A stretch of 21,519 bases of DNA. Source: an uncultured Desulfomonile sp. Lineage in GTDB: Bacteria; Desulfobacterota; Desulfomonilia; Desulfomonilales; Desulfomonilaceae. The stretch is from contig CALDNG010000202.1 in NCBI GenBank assembly GCA_937915285.1, positions 1 to 21,519 of the forward strand, in the 5' to 3' direction. The notes below the pieces were generated by a model. The model saw only the letters and a list, made by a program, of their open reading frames with translations, ran no database searches and was not told the DNA's origin. Both the position numbers and the translations under genes were made by a program. This document shows, one piece after another, positions 14,931-21,519 of the stretch; within the stretch, counting starts at the first letter, position 1; the number at the start of each line of letters is the position of its first letter.

Positions 14931-15364
14931 TGAATCTGCGCAATGATCAGTCCGGGTTCGCATTGCTTGAAATGGTATCGGCAATAATAATAATTGCAAT
15001 ATTGTCAGTAATTTATTTTTTGATGACAGATTCGTATCGTGAACGGCGCATGAGCGAACAGGCTGCCAAGGCATTGATGCTTGCAGCGCGGGCGCAAGAG
15101 GAGTATTTTGCCCGGGAGCACAGATATTTTGACGCAGAGGTATCGAGCAAGTCCAAGGATTCCCATTTGAATTTTCCTGGCGGAACCAGGACAAATGTGG
15201 TGGTGCCGATGGGTGTAACGCTTAATCTTAGGACCAGGGGGCCAGAGCGGGCGGCTTTTTCCGGGGAAGCATCCTATGGCGGGAGCAAGATTGTGCATAA
15301 GTATGAATCTGAGACCGGTCGAATAGCTACGTACCAACGTGGCCAAGGCGAGAGGGATGAATAA
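14930..15364 (+). CDS. Type IV pilin-like / pseudopilin protein
   Basis: A 144-residue protein with a class III (prepilin) signal: a nine-residue polar leader, then Gly9|Phe10-Ala-Leu-Leu-Glu14. This is the site for prepilin peptidase, with the conserved Glu at position 5 of the mature chain. One hydrophobic helix (about 10-32) follows, then a charged alpha helix and a short beta-rich C-terminal part. The mature chain of about 135 residues is close to minor pilins or pseudopilins. ATG 14930 has GGAG ten bases upstream. The next gene overlaps its end by eight bases. No pilus assembly ATPase, secretin or peptidase is in view, so which machine it serves (type IV pilus or type II secretion) is open; a TPR lipoprotein of the PilF kind lies 3.3 kb away on the other strand. 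Confidence 0.85.
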   Translation: MNLRNDQSGFALLEMVSAIIIIAILSVIYFLMTDSYRERRMSEQAAKALMLAARAQEEYFAREHRYFDAEVSSKSKDSHLNFPGGTRTNVVVPMGVTLNLRTRGPERAAFSGEASYGGSKIVHKYESETGRIATYQRGQGERDE

Positions 15365-15851
15365 ACGGCTTATTGAGGGTTTCAGGCGGCACGAGATTTT
15401 TGTTGTGGCGGCGCTTATCAGCGTGGTGTTTATTGGCGCGATGGCCGTAGTGGCCTGGATGTTGAGGAGTTCTACCGTATCCAAACCTTACGACGAGCTA
15501 GCGGAATCTGACCTTAAACGGGTTTACGCCACGGGGTATTTGAGATTCAAGGAGGAGGACGGCACGCCTTACCTGAAGGTCGAGCTACATAATGGAACAT
15601 TGTGGTGGATCAGGAATGTGGAATTCTTTTTTAATGGAAAGACGAGGAAGCTGACCGACTCCAATGCGTTCAGACCCCTTCATTCAGGGGCTGTAAGGCT
15701 GGAACTCGAAAGGGGGTCTATTTCGAGGGACAGAATAGAATATGATCTGAAGATACTTAAAGCGTCGGGATTTCCGCCTGCCGGCGATCACACCCAGCCA
15801 ATCCCTGGAAAAATAGCTGACAAATCTGTTTCTAACTCTTCAAAAAACTGA
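15357..15851 (+). CDS. Single-span membrane protein coupled to the pilin-like gene
   Basis: A 164-residue protein. After a short basic N-terminus (MNKRLIEGFRRHE) it has one membrane helix at about 14-36. The remainder is a probably periplasmic domain with alternating hydrophobic residues (YLRFKEEDGTPYLKVELHN, then WWIRNVEFFFNGK), suggestive of a small beta-sandwich. The C-terminal tail is Ser/Pro/Lys-rich. I do not recognise the family. ATG 15357 overlaps the end of the pilin-like gene by eight bases, and AAGG sits eight bases before it; a GTG at 15339 would add six residues. The overlap implies translational coupling, so it probably works with the pilin-like protein, for example as an assembly or anchoring partner. 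This is inferred from position only. Confidence 0.75.
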   Translation: MNKRLIEGFRRHEIFVVAALISVVFIGAMAVVAWMLRSSTVSKPYDELAESDLKRVYATGYLRFKEEDGTPYLKVELHNGTLWWIRNVEFFFNGKTRKLTDSNAFRPLHSGAVRLELERGSISRDRIEYDLKILKASGFPPAGDHTQPIPGKIADKSVSNSSKN

Positions 15852-15878
15852 TAGATAACAAATACGAATTATTTTTGA

Positions 15879-15905
15879 GGCTCTTTAACGGGCCATTTTG
15901 TATTT
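15879..15905 (+). terminator. Weak terminator-like hairpin after the pilin-like pair
   Basis: GGCTC (15879-15883) pairs with GGGCC (15890-15894) using one G-T wobble over a six-base loop. The T-rich but interrupted ATTTTGTATTT follows. It lies 28 bp behind the stop codon, so it is positioned as a terminator, but the stem is short. Confidence 0.4.
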
Positions 15906-15956
15906 CAGACAAGAACCGAGCTTAAACTTTTTTAAATGTGTCTACGGGAGGGACTC

Positions 15957-17252
15957 ATGAGTCATCATTCAGGTATTTCCAGCGCTGATTTTGAAAAAGC
16001 CCTTGCAGTGGGCAGACCCCCAAACATAGTCAAACTGTTTCCCAATTCAAAGGCTCTGATAGTAAGCGGTAAGGTCATAGACAGGGCGATGATAGCCAAG
16101 GGCAAGTGCATGACAATAGCTGCGAGCGCCCGTAACTCATTCGGGGCCAGGGGCGCATTGAAGGCCGCCCAGAAGGCTAACGCAGCTATAATTATTGAAA
16201 TAGCCAAATCAGAGGGAGGCGCGGACGCGTACTGCTCTGTAAGTTTCTGGAACCTGGCCCTACAGGTGGACGCCATGTGTAATGAGATGGGAATCACAAT
16301 ACCGGTGGCAATTCACGCTGATCATTATGGCATCAAGAAAGAAAAGGATATTGAGGCTGCAAAAATAGAAATTCCGAGTCTTTTCGAACATGGGATGACC
16401 TCCATAGCCATTGACGCCTCCCATCTGCCGGATGCGGATAACCTTTTGGCGAACATAGAGCTTTCCGGTTATGTTCCATCCTGGTCTGGATATGAGACTG
16501 AAGTCGGCGAGATAAAGGGCAAGGCCGGATTATCGACCGTAGCGGAAGCCGAGTTCCTTATTCAGGGGCTCAACGCCAACGGCATTTTCCCGGACTGGAT
16601 TGCGCTTAACAACGGAACCACCCACGGATTGGAAGCCTCTGATGCAGGTATACAGGTTGAGCTGACATCACAGATACACAGCGCTCTTGAGAAATACAAG
16701 ATATCTGGGGCGCAGCACGGCACATCGGGAAATAATTTCGACCGTTTGCGCCAGATTGCCGAAAAGACTCATACCACCAAGGCCAATGTCGCTACAGCGC
16801 TGCAGATGGTCTCGTGGGGTCTGAAAGTCAATGAATACGGCAATGCGATTCAGGACCCTGACGGCAATTTTATCAAAATGTCGGACGCCGGTCCTTCAGA
16901 CGCCATGTGGGAGAAGATGGTGGCCTATGCCAAGGATAAGGGATGGAAGGGCGGAGACTACAAGAAGCTCAACCTTCCGTTTGAAAACAAGCTCCTTGGA
17001 TTGACGGCGGCCGAACGCGATCGCATGACCAAGGGTGTCGAGGACTTTGTCTACAATCTTCTGACAAACGTTTTTAATTGCTCTGACACGGCTCCTCTGG
17101 CAGTTGAGGCCATACTTAAGGCGGGTTCCTACGACATGGGTCCCAAAGCCCAGAGACTGGAGGATCCCAAGGAATGGACTGTTGAAAAAATCAGGGAAAA
17201 AGCTCTGAAGATAGACTCGGATAAAGGACCTGCAGGTAATTACGACGACTGA
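15957..17252 (+). CDS. fba: Class II fructose-bisphosphate aldolase
   Basis: A 431-residue, probably zinc-dependent, cytoplasmic aldolase that interconverts fructose-1,6-bisphosphate with dihydroxyacetone phosphate and glyceraldehyde-3-phosphate in glycolysis and gluconeogenesis. Class II landmarks: IHADHYG with the catalytic Asp122 and metal ligand His123; SIAIDASHLP near 149-158; YETEVGEIKG (Glu near 180-185); NNGTTHG with His223; and GAQHGTSGNN with His254. At 431 residues it is longer than E. coli FbaA (359); the added length lies mostly at both ends. It belongs to the long class II group rather than the 285-residue tagatose-type group. ATG 15957 was chosen over an upstream in-frame ATG (15936) because GGGAGG precedes it and the upstream residues are not conserved. 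Monocistronic. Confidence 0.93.
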   Translation: MSHHSGISSADFEKALAVGRPPNIVKLFPNSKALIVSGKVIDRAMIAKGKCMTIAASARNSFGARGALKAAQKANAAIIIEIAKSEGGADAYCSVSFWNLALQVDAMCNEMGITIPVAIHADHYGIKKEKDIEAAKIEIPSLFEHGMTSIAIDASHLPDADNLLANIELSGYVPSWSGYETEVGEIKGKAGLSTVAEAEFLIQGLNANGIFPDWIALNNGTTHGLEASDAGIQVELTSQIHSALEKYKISGAQHGTSGNNFDRLRQIAEKTHTTKANVATALQMVSWGLKVNEYGNAIQDPDGNFIKMSDAGPSDAMWEKMVAYAKDKGWKGGDYKKLNLPFENKLLGLTAAERDRMTKGVEDFVYNLLTNVFNCSDTAPLAVEAILKAGSYDMGPKAQRLEDPKEWTVEKIREKALKIDSDKGPAGNYDD

Positions 17253-17261
17253 TGAGGATTT

Positions 17262-17290
17262 GCCGAAGCTTGATTAATTCAGGCTTCGGC
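17262..17290. terminator. Strong inverted repeat behind the aldolase gene
   Basis: GCCGAAGC (17262-17269) pairs with GCTTCGGC (17283-17290). Adding TTGA/TCAG, with one T-G wobble, extends the stem to 12 bp around a TTAAT loop. It starts nine bases after the stop codon. No T-tract follows on either strand, so it may stall transcription or protect the 3' end rather than terminate alone. Confidence 0.45.
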
Positions 17291-17429
17291 GCTACTCCAC
17301 GAATACCCTGTTTCGATTCAGGCTGGTCCTCAGTCATTGAATAAGCCACATAAGACCAATTTACACCCACACGTTGCAGGAATACCTTTCCTACCGGAGT
17401 GAGTTCCGTATTCGACTGAGACCTTCCGT

Positions 17430-17477
17430 CTCCCAACGATTGGTTTGGGAGGCTGTAACCGAATGATCACCGGTTAC
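17430..17477 (-). terminator. Two inverted repeats at the 3' end of purE
   Basis: GTAACCG (17455-17461) pairs with CGGTTAC (17471-17477), spanning the purE stop codon. CTCCCAA (17430-17436) pairs with TTGGGAG (17445-17451) just downstream in the purE direction. Both stems are seven perfect base pairs. No T-tract follows. They probably form the 3' end structure of the purH-purE transcript. Confidence 0.4.
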
Positions 17478-17973
17478 TGGATTTCTCCACCTCCATGGCC
17501 TTTTCCTGAATAATCTGAGCCTGTTCCTTTCTGTAATCAAGGAGCTTGCTCTTCAGGGAATCATCGTTCAACGCCAGTATTTCGATTGCCAGAAGGGCTG
17601 CATTCTTGGCGCCTGCCGATCCCAACCCCACAGTGGCGACAGGAACTCCACCGGGCATTTGCACGGTTGAAAGTAGCGAATCCAATCCCTTTAACGCTGA
17701 GGAATCCATCGGAACGCCTATTACGGGCTTGATCGTGTGTGCGGCGATGAAACCTGCCAGGTGGGCAGCCATTCCGGCGCCCGCTATGAAGATTTTCCAG
17801 TTTTCCGCTTCCGCCCTTTTTGTGAGGCCGATTACTCTTTCCGGGGTCCGGTGAGCCGAGGCAACTGTCATGAAATAATTCACGCCGAATTTAACCAGAA
17901 TATCGGCTGCCTTCTGCATTTCGGGAAGGTCCGATTCGCTTCCCATGACTATAGCTACTTGAATATCACCCAT
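17467..17973 (-). CDS. purE: N5-carboxyaminoimidazole ribonucleotide mutase (PurE)
   Basis: A protein of 168 residues from this start that makes CAIR from N5-CAIR (with PurK) in purine synthesis. Family motifs are intact: VAIVMGSESDLPEMQKA, TVASAHRTPERV, FIAGAGMAAHLAGFIAA, KPVIGVPMDSSALKGLDSLL and VQMPGGVPVATVGLG. The Ser-Ala-His-Arg-Thr and AHLAG elements are those of class I (bacterial) PurE. Start choice: ATG 17973 gives the usual short N-terminus and has GGGAG 11 bases upstream. ATG 18012 would overlap the stop of the preceding gene (ATGA) but has no ribosome site, and 17991 is also possible. The gene directly follows the IMP cyclohydrolase gene, so the two are cotranscribed; purK is not in view. 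Confidence 0.95.
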   Translation of the reverse strand: MGDIQVAIVMGSESDLPEMQKAADILVKFGVNYFMTVASAHRTPERVIGLTKRAEAENWKIFIAGAGMAAHLAGFIAAHTIKPVIGVPMDSSALKGLDSLLSTVQMPGGVPVATVGLGSAGAKNAALLAIEILALNDDSLKSKLLDYRKEQAQIIQEKAMEVEKSSNR

Positions 17974-18008
17974 TCGTTTTCTTTCTCCCATTATCCCGAC
18001 AGTATGGA

Positions 18009-18605
18009 TCATTTTGGAACAGAGGCCAGATAGGCCGTTATTGCTCGGTCATAGCCGCTGGTAAGCTCAAATACCTTGCAGGCGAGCCTGAAATTGGTTT
18101 TTTCCGATACAACCCCGCCGGATTGCTTCATCTCTTCGATAACCAGCGCATAGTCCATCGGGTCTGTTATCACTGTCACAAAGGGGTAATTCTTTGCGGC
18201 TGCTCTTAGAAGGGTCGGGCCGCCGATGTCGATGTTTTCGATGGCGTCTTCCAGGGAACAATCGGGTTTTGCGACAGTTTTTTCAAAGGCATAGAGGTTG
18301 ACGACTACCATGTCGATAGGAAGAATACCGTGATTGGACATTGATTTGAGGTGTTCATCCTTTGATCTCTGGGCGAGAATGCCGCCATGAATTTTTGGGT
18401 GAAGGGTTTTTACCCGGCCATCAAGCATTTCGGGGAAGCCTGTAAAATCTGAAACTTCCGTAATGTTGATTCCTGACTGGGAAATTGCTTTGGCAGTTCC
18501 CCCTGTGGACAGTATTTGAACGCCGAACTCCGATAAAGCCCCTGCAAATTTTTCAATCCCCGATTTGTCCGTCACACTGATTAAAGCCCTTTCAATCCTG
18601 GACAT
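18009..18605 (-). CDS. purH: Stand-alone IMP cyclohydrolase (N-terminal domain of PurH only)
   Basis: A 198-residue protein corresponding only to the MGS-like cyclohydrolase half of bifunctional PurH (normally about 510-525 residues). It closes the purine ring, FAICAR to IMP. Motifs: [15 protein letters not shown] at 7-21, [10 protein letters not shown] near 33, [30 protein letters not shown] at about 48-77, VVVNLYAFE near 100 and [15 protein letters not shown] near 126. It stops cleanly after the domain's usual end ([14 protein letters not shown]) and purE follows. I see no AICAR transformylase sequence in any frame downstream, so this is a true single-domain gene, not a frameshift. The formylation step must be done by another protein (a separate transformylase, or PurP) encoded elsewhere. 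The ribosome site is strong: GAGGAGG before ATG 18605. Confidence 0.93.
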   Translation of the reverse strand: MSRIERALISVTDKSGIEKFAGALSEFGVQILSTGGTAKAISQSGINITEVSDFTGFPEMLDGRVKTLHPKIHGGILAQRSKDEHLKSMSNHGILPIDMVVVNLYAFEKTVAKPDCSLEDAIENIDIGGPTLLRAAAKNYPFVTVITDPMDYALVIEEMKQSGGVVSEKTNFRLACKVFELTSGYDRAITAYLASVPK

Positions 18606-18646
18606 GGCGCCTCCTCATTCTTGAACATGAATAAAAAACATTTCGT

Positions 18647-19534
18647 TCACTTGTTTTCCGTGGGTTTCTGATTTTCCCGTTTTTTGGCGATTTCTTCCTT
18701 GGCCGGTTTACCGTATACCCCTTCCGGGTCTGCCGAGATAACATACTCAAGCATTTTCAATCCATGATCGGTATTTCCCGAATTCAAAAGGATTAGGCCC
18801 ATTTTGAAGTGAGCGCCCACATGGTCGGGATCGATTTCCATAACCCGTTTGTATGCGTCGGCAGCCCTGTTCTGTTCGCCCAGGCCCTCGTAAACTATCC
18901 CAATCCTGAAATTGGCCTCCTTGAAGGATTTGTCGACCGCCAGCGCCTTCTTGTAATACTCAAGCGCCTTTGCGAGTTCATTTTTCTCCTCGAAAGCAAA
19001 GGCAAGATTGTAAAGCGCATTAATGTTATCCTGTTTCAGAAGCAGTGATTTCTCGTAATTCTGAATGGATTTGTCGATATCCTTCCTGGCGAAATAGGCT
19101 ACTCCAAGGTTATAGGCGGCTTTCTCGGGTGTGGAATACGATGGGTCTTTGAGGCATTCCTCAAACAGGTTTATGGCTTCGTCGTAGGATCCTTTGGCAA
19201 GGTAAGCGGTGCCGAGGTTGTTTTTTGCTTCGCTGAGTTTTGGATCTATCTCCAGGGCTTTTTTATACTGCTCAACGGCCTGGTCATAGAGCTTCTGCTT
19301 TTGATAGGCCAACCCAAGGGCGTGCTCTACATCAGCGTTTTTTGAGGCAAGGAGTTGAGCGGCCATCAATTCACGAATGGCCTGCGGTGTCTTGTCCTCG
19401 TTGAGAAAATTGATCCCCATCTGGTAATGCATCTCGACGGTTTGCTGGACCTTCCCCGGTGAACTGGACTTTTGGGGGACACATCCCAGAATCACGATGA
19501 TCGGAAAGAATGCTAGTAATTTCAAACAGGTCAT
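18647..19534 (-). CDS. TPR-repeat lipoprotein (PilF/PilW-like)
   Basis: A 295-residue protein with a lipoprotein signal: a hydrophobic N-terminus, then lipobox VILGC with Cys18. Position +2 is Val, so outer-membrane sorting is expected under the usual Asp rule. From about residue 35 to 270 there are some six to seven tetratricopeptide repeats (for example DAVEQYKKALEIDP-like units with the usual A-x-x-x-Y/F-x-x-A-x-x-x-x-P spacing). The tail is Lys/Glu-rich. Such proteins act as scaffolds. The closest well-known group is PilF/PilW, which helps secretin assembly in type IV pili, but TPR sequences are too alike for a firm call. It lies 42 bp upstream of the purH start on the same strand and about 30 bp behind the kinase fusion. 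The ribosome site is GGGA before ATG 19534. Confidence 0.8.
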   Translation of the reverse strand: MTCLKLLAFFPIIVILGCVPQKSSSPGKVQQTVEMHYQMGINFLNEDKTPQAIRELMAAQLLASKNADVEHALGLAYQKQKLYDQAVEQYKKALEIDPKLSEAKNNLGTAYLAKGSYDEAINLFEECLKDPSYSTPEKAAYNLGVAYFARKDIDKSIQNYEKSLLLKQDNINALYNLAFAFEEKNELAKALEYYKKALAVDKSFKEANFRIGIVYEGLGEQNRAADAYKRVMEIDPDHVGAHFKMGLILLNSGNTDHGLKMLEYVISADPEGVYGKPAKEEIAKKRENQKPTENK

Positions 19535-19565
19535 GAGATTCCCAATTTCATTCCCTTGCCAGTAC

Positions 19566-21137
19566 TTAGGACAAAAACGCCCTTCTGACTAGATTTCCCA
19601 ATTCTTCCCCATGCAGGGCTGAACTGTCTAAAACGATCAGGTCGGCCTGCTCTGAATCCCCAATTTCGTGAAAACGCTTTTTTTGGTCGTGGAAAAGCTC
19701 CCACCTTCCATCTGAAGGCTCATTAGTGATAAGCGACCTCTTTTCGAGTCTTTCCCTTATAACTTGTTCAGGAGCCGTCAAACGGACCAGTAGAAAATTT
19801 GATCCCGTCCGTGATGCTATTTCCCTTGCAGCATGACGGTGGTGGTAACTAGAGAACGATGCGTCAAGTATCACGGATGTTCCCTGGTTCAAATGCTCGG
19901 ACGCCATGTCAAACATCCTGTTGTAAGTGTCTTCGGTTATGGAGGGGGAGTATATCCCACCACCATAATCGTCATATTTTCTTTGTGAGGTCTCAAGACC
20001 CAACATCTGTTTCCTGACAACGTCCGAACGGATGACCAGCGAATCAATTCTCCGCGTTATCTTTTCAGCAAGAAAACTTTTACCTGTTCCCATCAATCCG
20101 CACATGACCATCAGGAAAGGTCTTTGTTCATTTCTGAGGTAATGAGCGGAAAGTTTGAAATAATTCTGGGCCGAAATTCCGGCTTTTTGCCTTTGTTCCA
20201 TGGACATCTCAGCTTCATTAAGCGAGAAACTGTTGACCTTGCCCCGCACAAAAGCCCTGTAAGATTTATAAAAGCGATATAGAGCGGAAATGAACTCATC
20301 AGTCAAGCTATCGTTATAATATTGATGAAGCCTGGCTGAAAGCCTCGGGAACCCCAGGTAGTCTATGTCCATAAGCAGAAACGCAAGGTCGGAAACCACA
20401 TCCGAAAACCTGAAACGGTCATTGAATTCTATGCAGTCAACCAGCATTACTTTCTCAAGAAACACAATGTGCTCGGAATGCAGATCCCCGTGCAGATCTC
20501 TTATACAACCGTTTTTGACCCTTGTTCTCAAATCGGGAAGATATTTGCCCAGAAATTCGAATGATCCGGAAGATATCTCCTTTAGCAAATCCTTTTGGAT
20601 AGAAACCCCGACATATTTTTGAACCTGTTCAAAATTCTCGCTCAGGTTCTGGTGAATTACTTCAGGGGCCCCGAACAGCGAAATATGCTCCGATTGAGTC
20701 GCAGAGTCGTGAAAATCTTTCAGTTGTCTGGCGAGTTCCAGCATGTGATGATCTTCGACTAGGTCCTTAAGAAGCATGTTTTTGAGGACTTTGTCTTCCG
20801 GGATTTTTTTCATGAGGACGGCGACTTCTACGACATCACCGGAGCCGGCAAGATTGATCCCGGAACTGTCTTGGTGAATCATTACCACATCAAGATATAT
20901 CCCCTGGGAGAACCTTGAATTGAGATCCACTTCCTGCCGGCAGAAAAAACGTCTTTTTTCAAGGGTTGTATAATCCAGGAATCCCATGTTGAGGGGCTTC
21001 TTGATTTTGTAAACAAACTCTCCAGCGAGGAAGACCACAGAAATATGAGTCTGAATGACATCGACCCTGTCAACAGGATGAGGGTAAACCGAAGGAACCG
21101 ACAGCGCATCAATTAATCTCTGGGTATGGCTACTCAC
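19566..21137 (-). CDS. Fusion of aminoglycoside-phosphotransferase-like domain and P-loop kinase
   Basis: A 523-residue cytoplasmic protein with two kinase-type domains. Residues 1-330 resemble the COG2187 phosphotransferase family: FVYKIKKPLNMGFLDYTT at 41-58, the catalytic-loop motif RDLHGDLHSEHI at 213-224, and the metal-binding region SDVVSDLAFLLMDIDYLGF near 245-263. Residues 340-523 form a P-loop kinase (COG0645-like), with Walker A GLMGTGKS at 347-354, an IRSDVVRKQMLG motif and VILDASFSSYHHRHAAR. Both domains look complete. The substrate is unknown. The start is GTG 21135-21137, with GGGAG seven bases before it, and overlaps the end of rlmN by eight bases, so it is translationally coupled. 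The fusion recurs in many proteobacteria without a settled function. Confidence 0.88.
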   Translation of the reverse strand: MSSHTQRLIDALSVPSVYPHPVDRVDVIQTHISVVFLAGEFVYKIKKPLNMGFLDYTTLEKRRFFCRQEVDLNSRFSQGIYLDVVMIHQDSSGINLAGSGDVVEVAVLMKKIPEDKVLKNMLLKDLVEDHHMLELARQLKDFHDSATQSEHISLFGAPEVIHQNLSENFEQVQKYVGVSIQKDLLKEISSGSFEFLGKYLPDLRTRVKNGCIRDLHGDLHSEHIVFLEKVMLVDCIEFNDRFRFSDVVSDLAFLLMDIDYLGFPRLSARLHQYYNDSLTDEFISALYRFYKSYRAFVRGKVNSFSLNEAEMSMEQRQKAGISAQNYFKLSAHYLRNEQRPFLMVMCGLMGTGKSFLAEKITRRIDSLVIRSDVVRKQMLGLETSQRKYDDYGGGIYSPSITEDTYNRMFDMASEHLNQGTSVILDASFSSYHHRHAAREIASRTGSNFLLVRLTAPEQVIRERLEKRSLITNEPSDGRWELFHDQKKRFHEIGDSEQADLIVLDSSALHGEELGNLVRRAFLS

Positions 21138-21519
21138 TGATGGCTCCCTTGTTCCCGGAGGCCAACTGGCCGCAGGCCGCGAGAATATCCCTTCCCCGTG
21201 ATTTCCTGATGATTGCTACAACAGACTTGGACATCAGTATGTCCTGAAATCTGGCCACACGCTGCGGACTAGGAGTCCTGAATTCCTCTGACAGTTCATC
21301 GTTGAAGGGTATGAGATTTATCTTTACCCTTAGAGGATTAAGCAATCTTACCAACTGCCTGGCGTCTGAGTCTGAATCATTGAACCGATCTATCATGACG
21401 TATTCAATGGTAATGCGGTCCCTTCTTGGGAGAGGGTAAGACTGAAGCGCCCGAATCAGTTTTGACAGTGGGTATGATTTGTTGACCGGCATGATGTAGT
21501 CTCTTTGTTCATCAGTGAC
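21130..21519 (-). CDS. rlmN: 23S rRNA (adenine-C2)-methyltransferase RlmN, C-terminal part
   Basis: The 5' end lies beyond the window; 129 codons are seen, reaching to the last base. RlmN is a radical-SAM enzyme that methylates A2503 of 23S rRNA and A37 of some tRNAs. The visible part covers the C-terminal third: TDEQRDYIMPVNKSYPL, YPLPRRDRITIEYVMIDRFNDS, KINLIPFND and IRKSRGRDILAACGQLA. The Cys in ILAACGQLA is the conserved C-terminal Cys that forms the protein-RNA intermediate. The radical-SAM CxxxCxxC motif would be upstream, out of view. The stop TAG overlaps the GTG start of the kinase fusion gene. Confidence 0.95.
   Translation of the reverse strand, partial: VTDEQRDYIMPVNKSYPLSKLIRALQSYPLPRRDRITIEYVMIDRFNDSDSDARQLVRLLNPLRVKINLIPFNDELSEEFRTPSPQRVARFQDILMSKSVVAIIRKSRGRDILAACGQLASGNKGAISE

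Noticed and set aside
17191..17436. 81-codon minus-strand frame between aldolase and purE
   Set aside because: It overlaps the aldolase 3' end and strong inverted repeats; composition is random.
1..21519. tRNA, rRNA, CRISPR arrays, insertion sequences or phage genes
   Set aside because: No cloverleaf, repeat-spacer pattern, transposase or integrase motifs were seen on either strand.

Overview
The window reads as a piece of chromosome from an anaerobic Gram-negative bacterium, most likely a member of the Desulfobacterota (the former Deltaproteobacteria, of the Desulfomonile/Syntrophobacter kind). This placement is an inference. It rests on an outer-membrane beta-barrel with a C-terminal Phe, a cysteine-rich redox gene cluster, a TauE/SafE-type sulfur oxyanion exporter, a biosynthetic-type thiolase and a stand-alone IMP cyclohydrolase. 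No rRNA, tRNA, CRISPR array, insertion sequence or phage gene was seen.

Left part (1-8234). The 3' end of an outer-membrane beta-barrel gene (+ strand) ends in a textbook terminator, followed by about 560 bp without a convincing gene. Then come five genes, all on the minus strand. Read in transcription order from 8234 to 1497 they are a TauE/SafE family exporter, a 198-residue membrane protein with the layout of the EMC3/TMCO1 (Oxa1 superfamily) group, a molybdopterin oxidoreductase of the PsrA/PhsA type without an export signal, a four-cluster ferredoxin subunit, and a GltD-like FAD/NAD(P)H oxidoreductase with extra Fe-S domains. No NrfD-type membrane anchor is present. The set therefore suggests a soluble, NAD(P)H-linked enzyme acting on a sulfur compound in the cytoplasm, with an exporter for a sulfur oxyanion. 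A CRP/FNR-like palindrome lies in front of the molybdoenzyme gene, and a terminator-like hairpin separates the exporter from the rest.

Middle part (8520-13705). An alpha-glucan phosphorylase (minus strand) is followed by a 455-bp gap holding a 13-bp direct repeat. After that come an orphan single-domain response regulator with a C-terminal tail and a thiolase. The 173-nt leader of the thiolase gene has a two-part hairpin and a terminator that competes with an alternative pairing, which looks like an attenuator or riboswitch-type element. A small two-helix membrane protein lies convergently behind the thiolase.

Right part (13929-21519). On the + strand are dapF (lysine and peptidoglycan precursor), a possible 42-codon ORF, an orphan type IV pilin-like protein with a coupled single-span membrane protein, and a class II fructose-bisphosphate aldolase. 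The minus strand carries, in transcription order, the 3' end of rlmN, an aminoglycoside-phosphotransferase-like/P-loop kinase fusion overlapping rlmN, a TPR lipoprotein, a stand-alone IMP cyclohydrolase (N-terminal half of PurH) and purE. The last two form a small purine operon.
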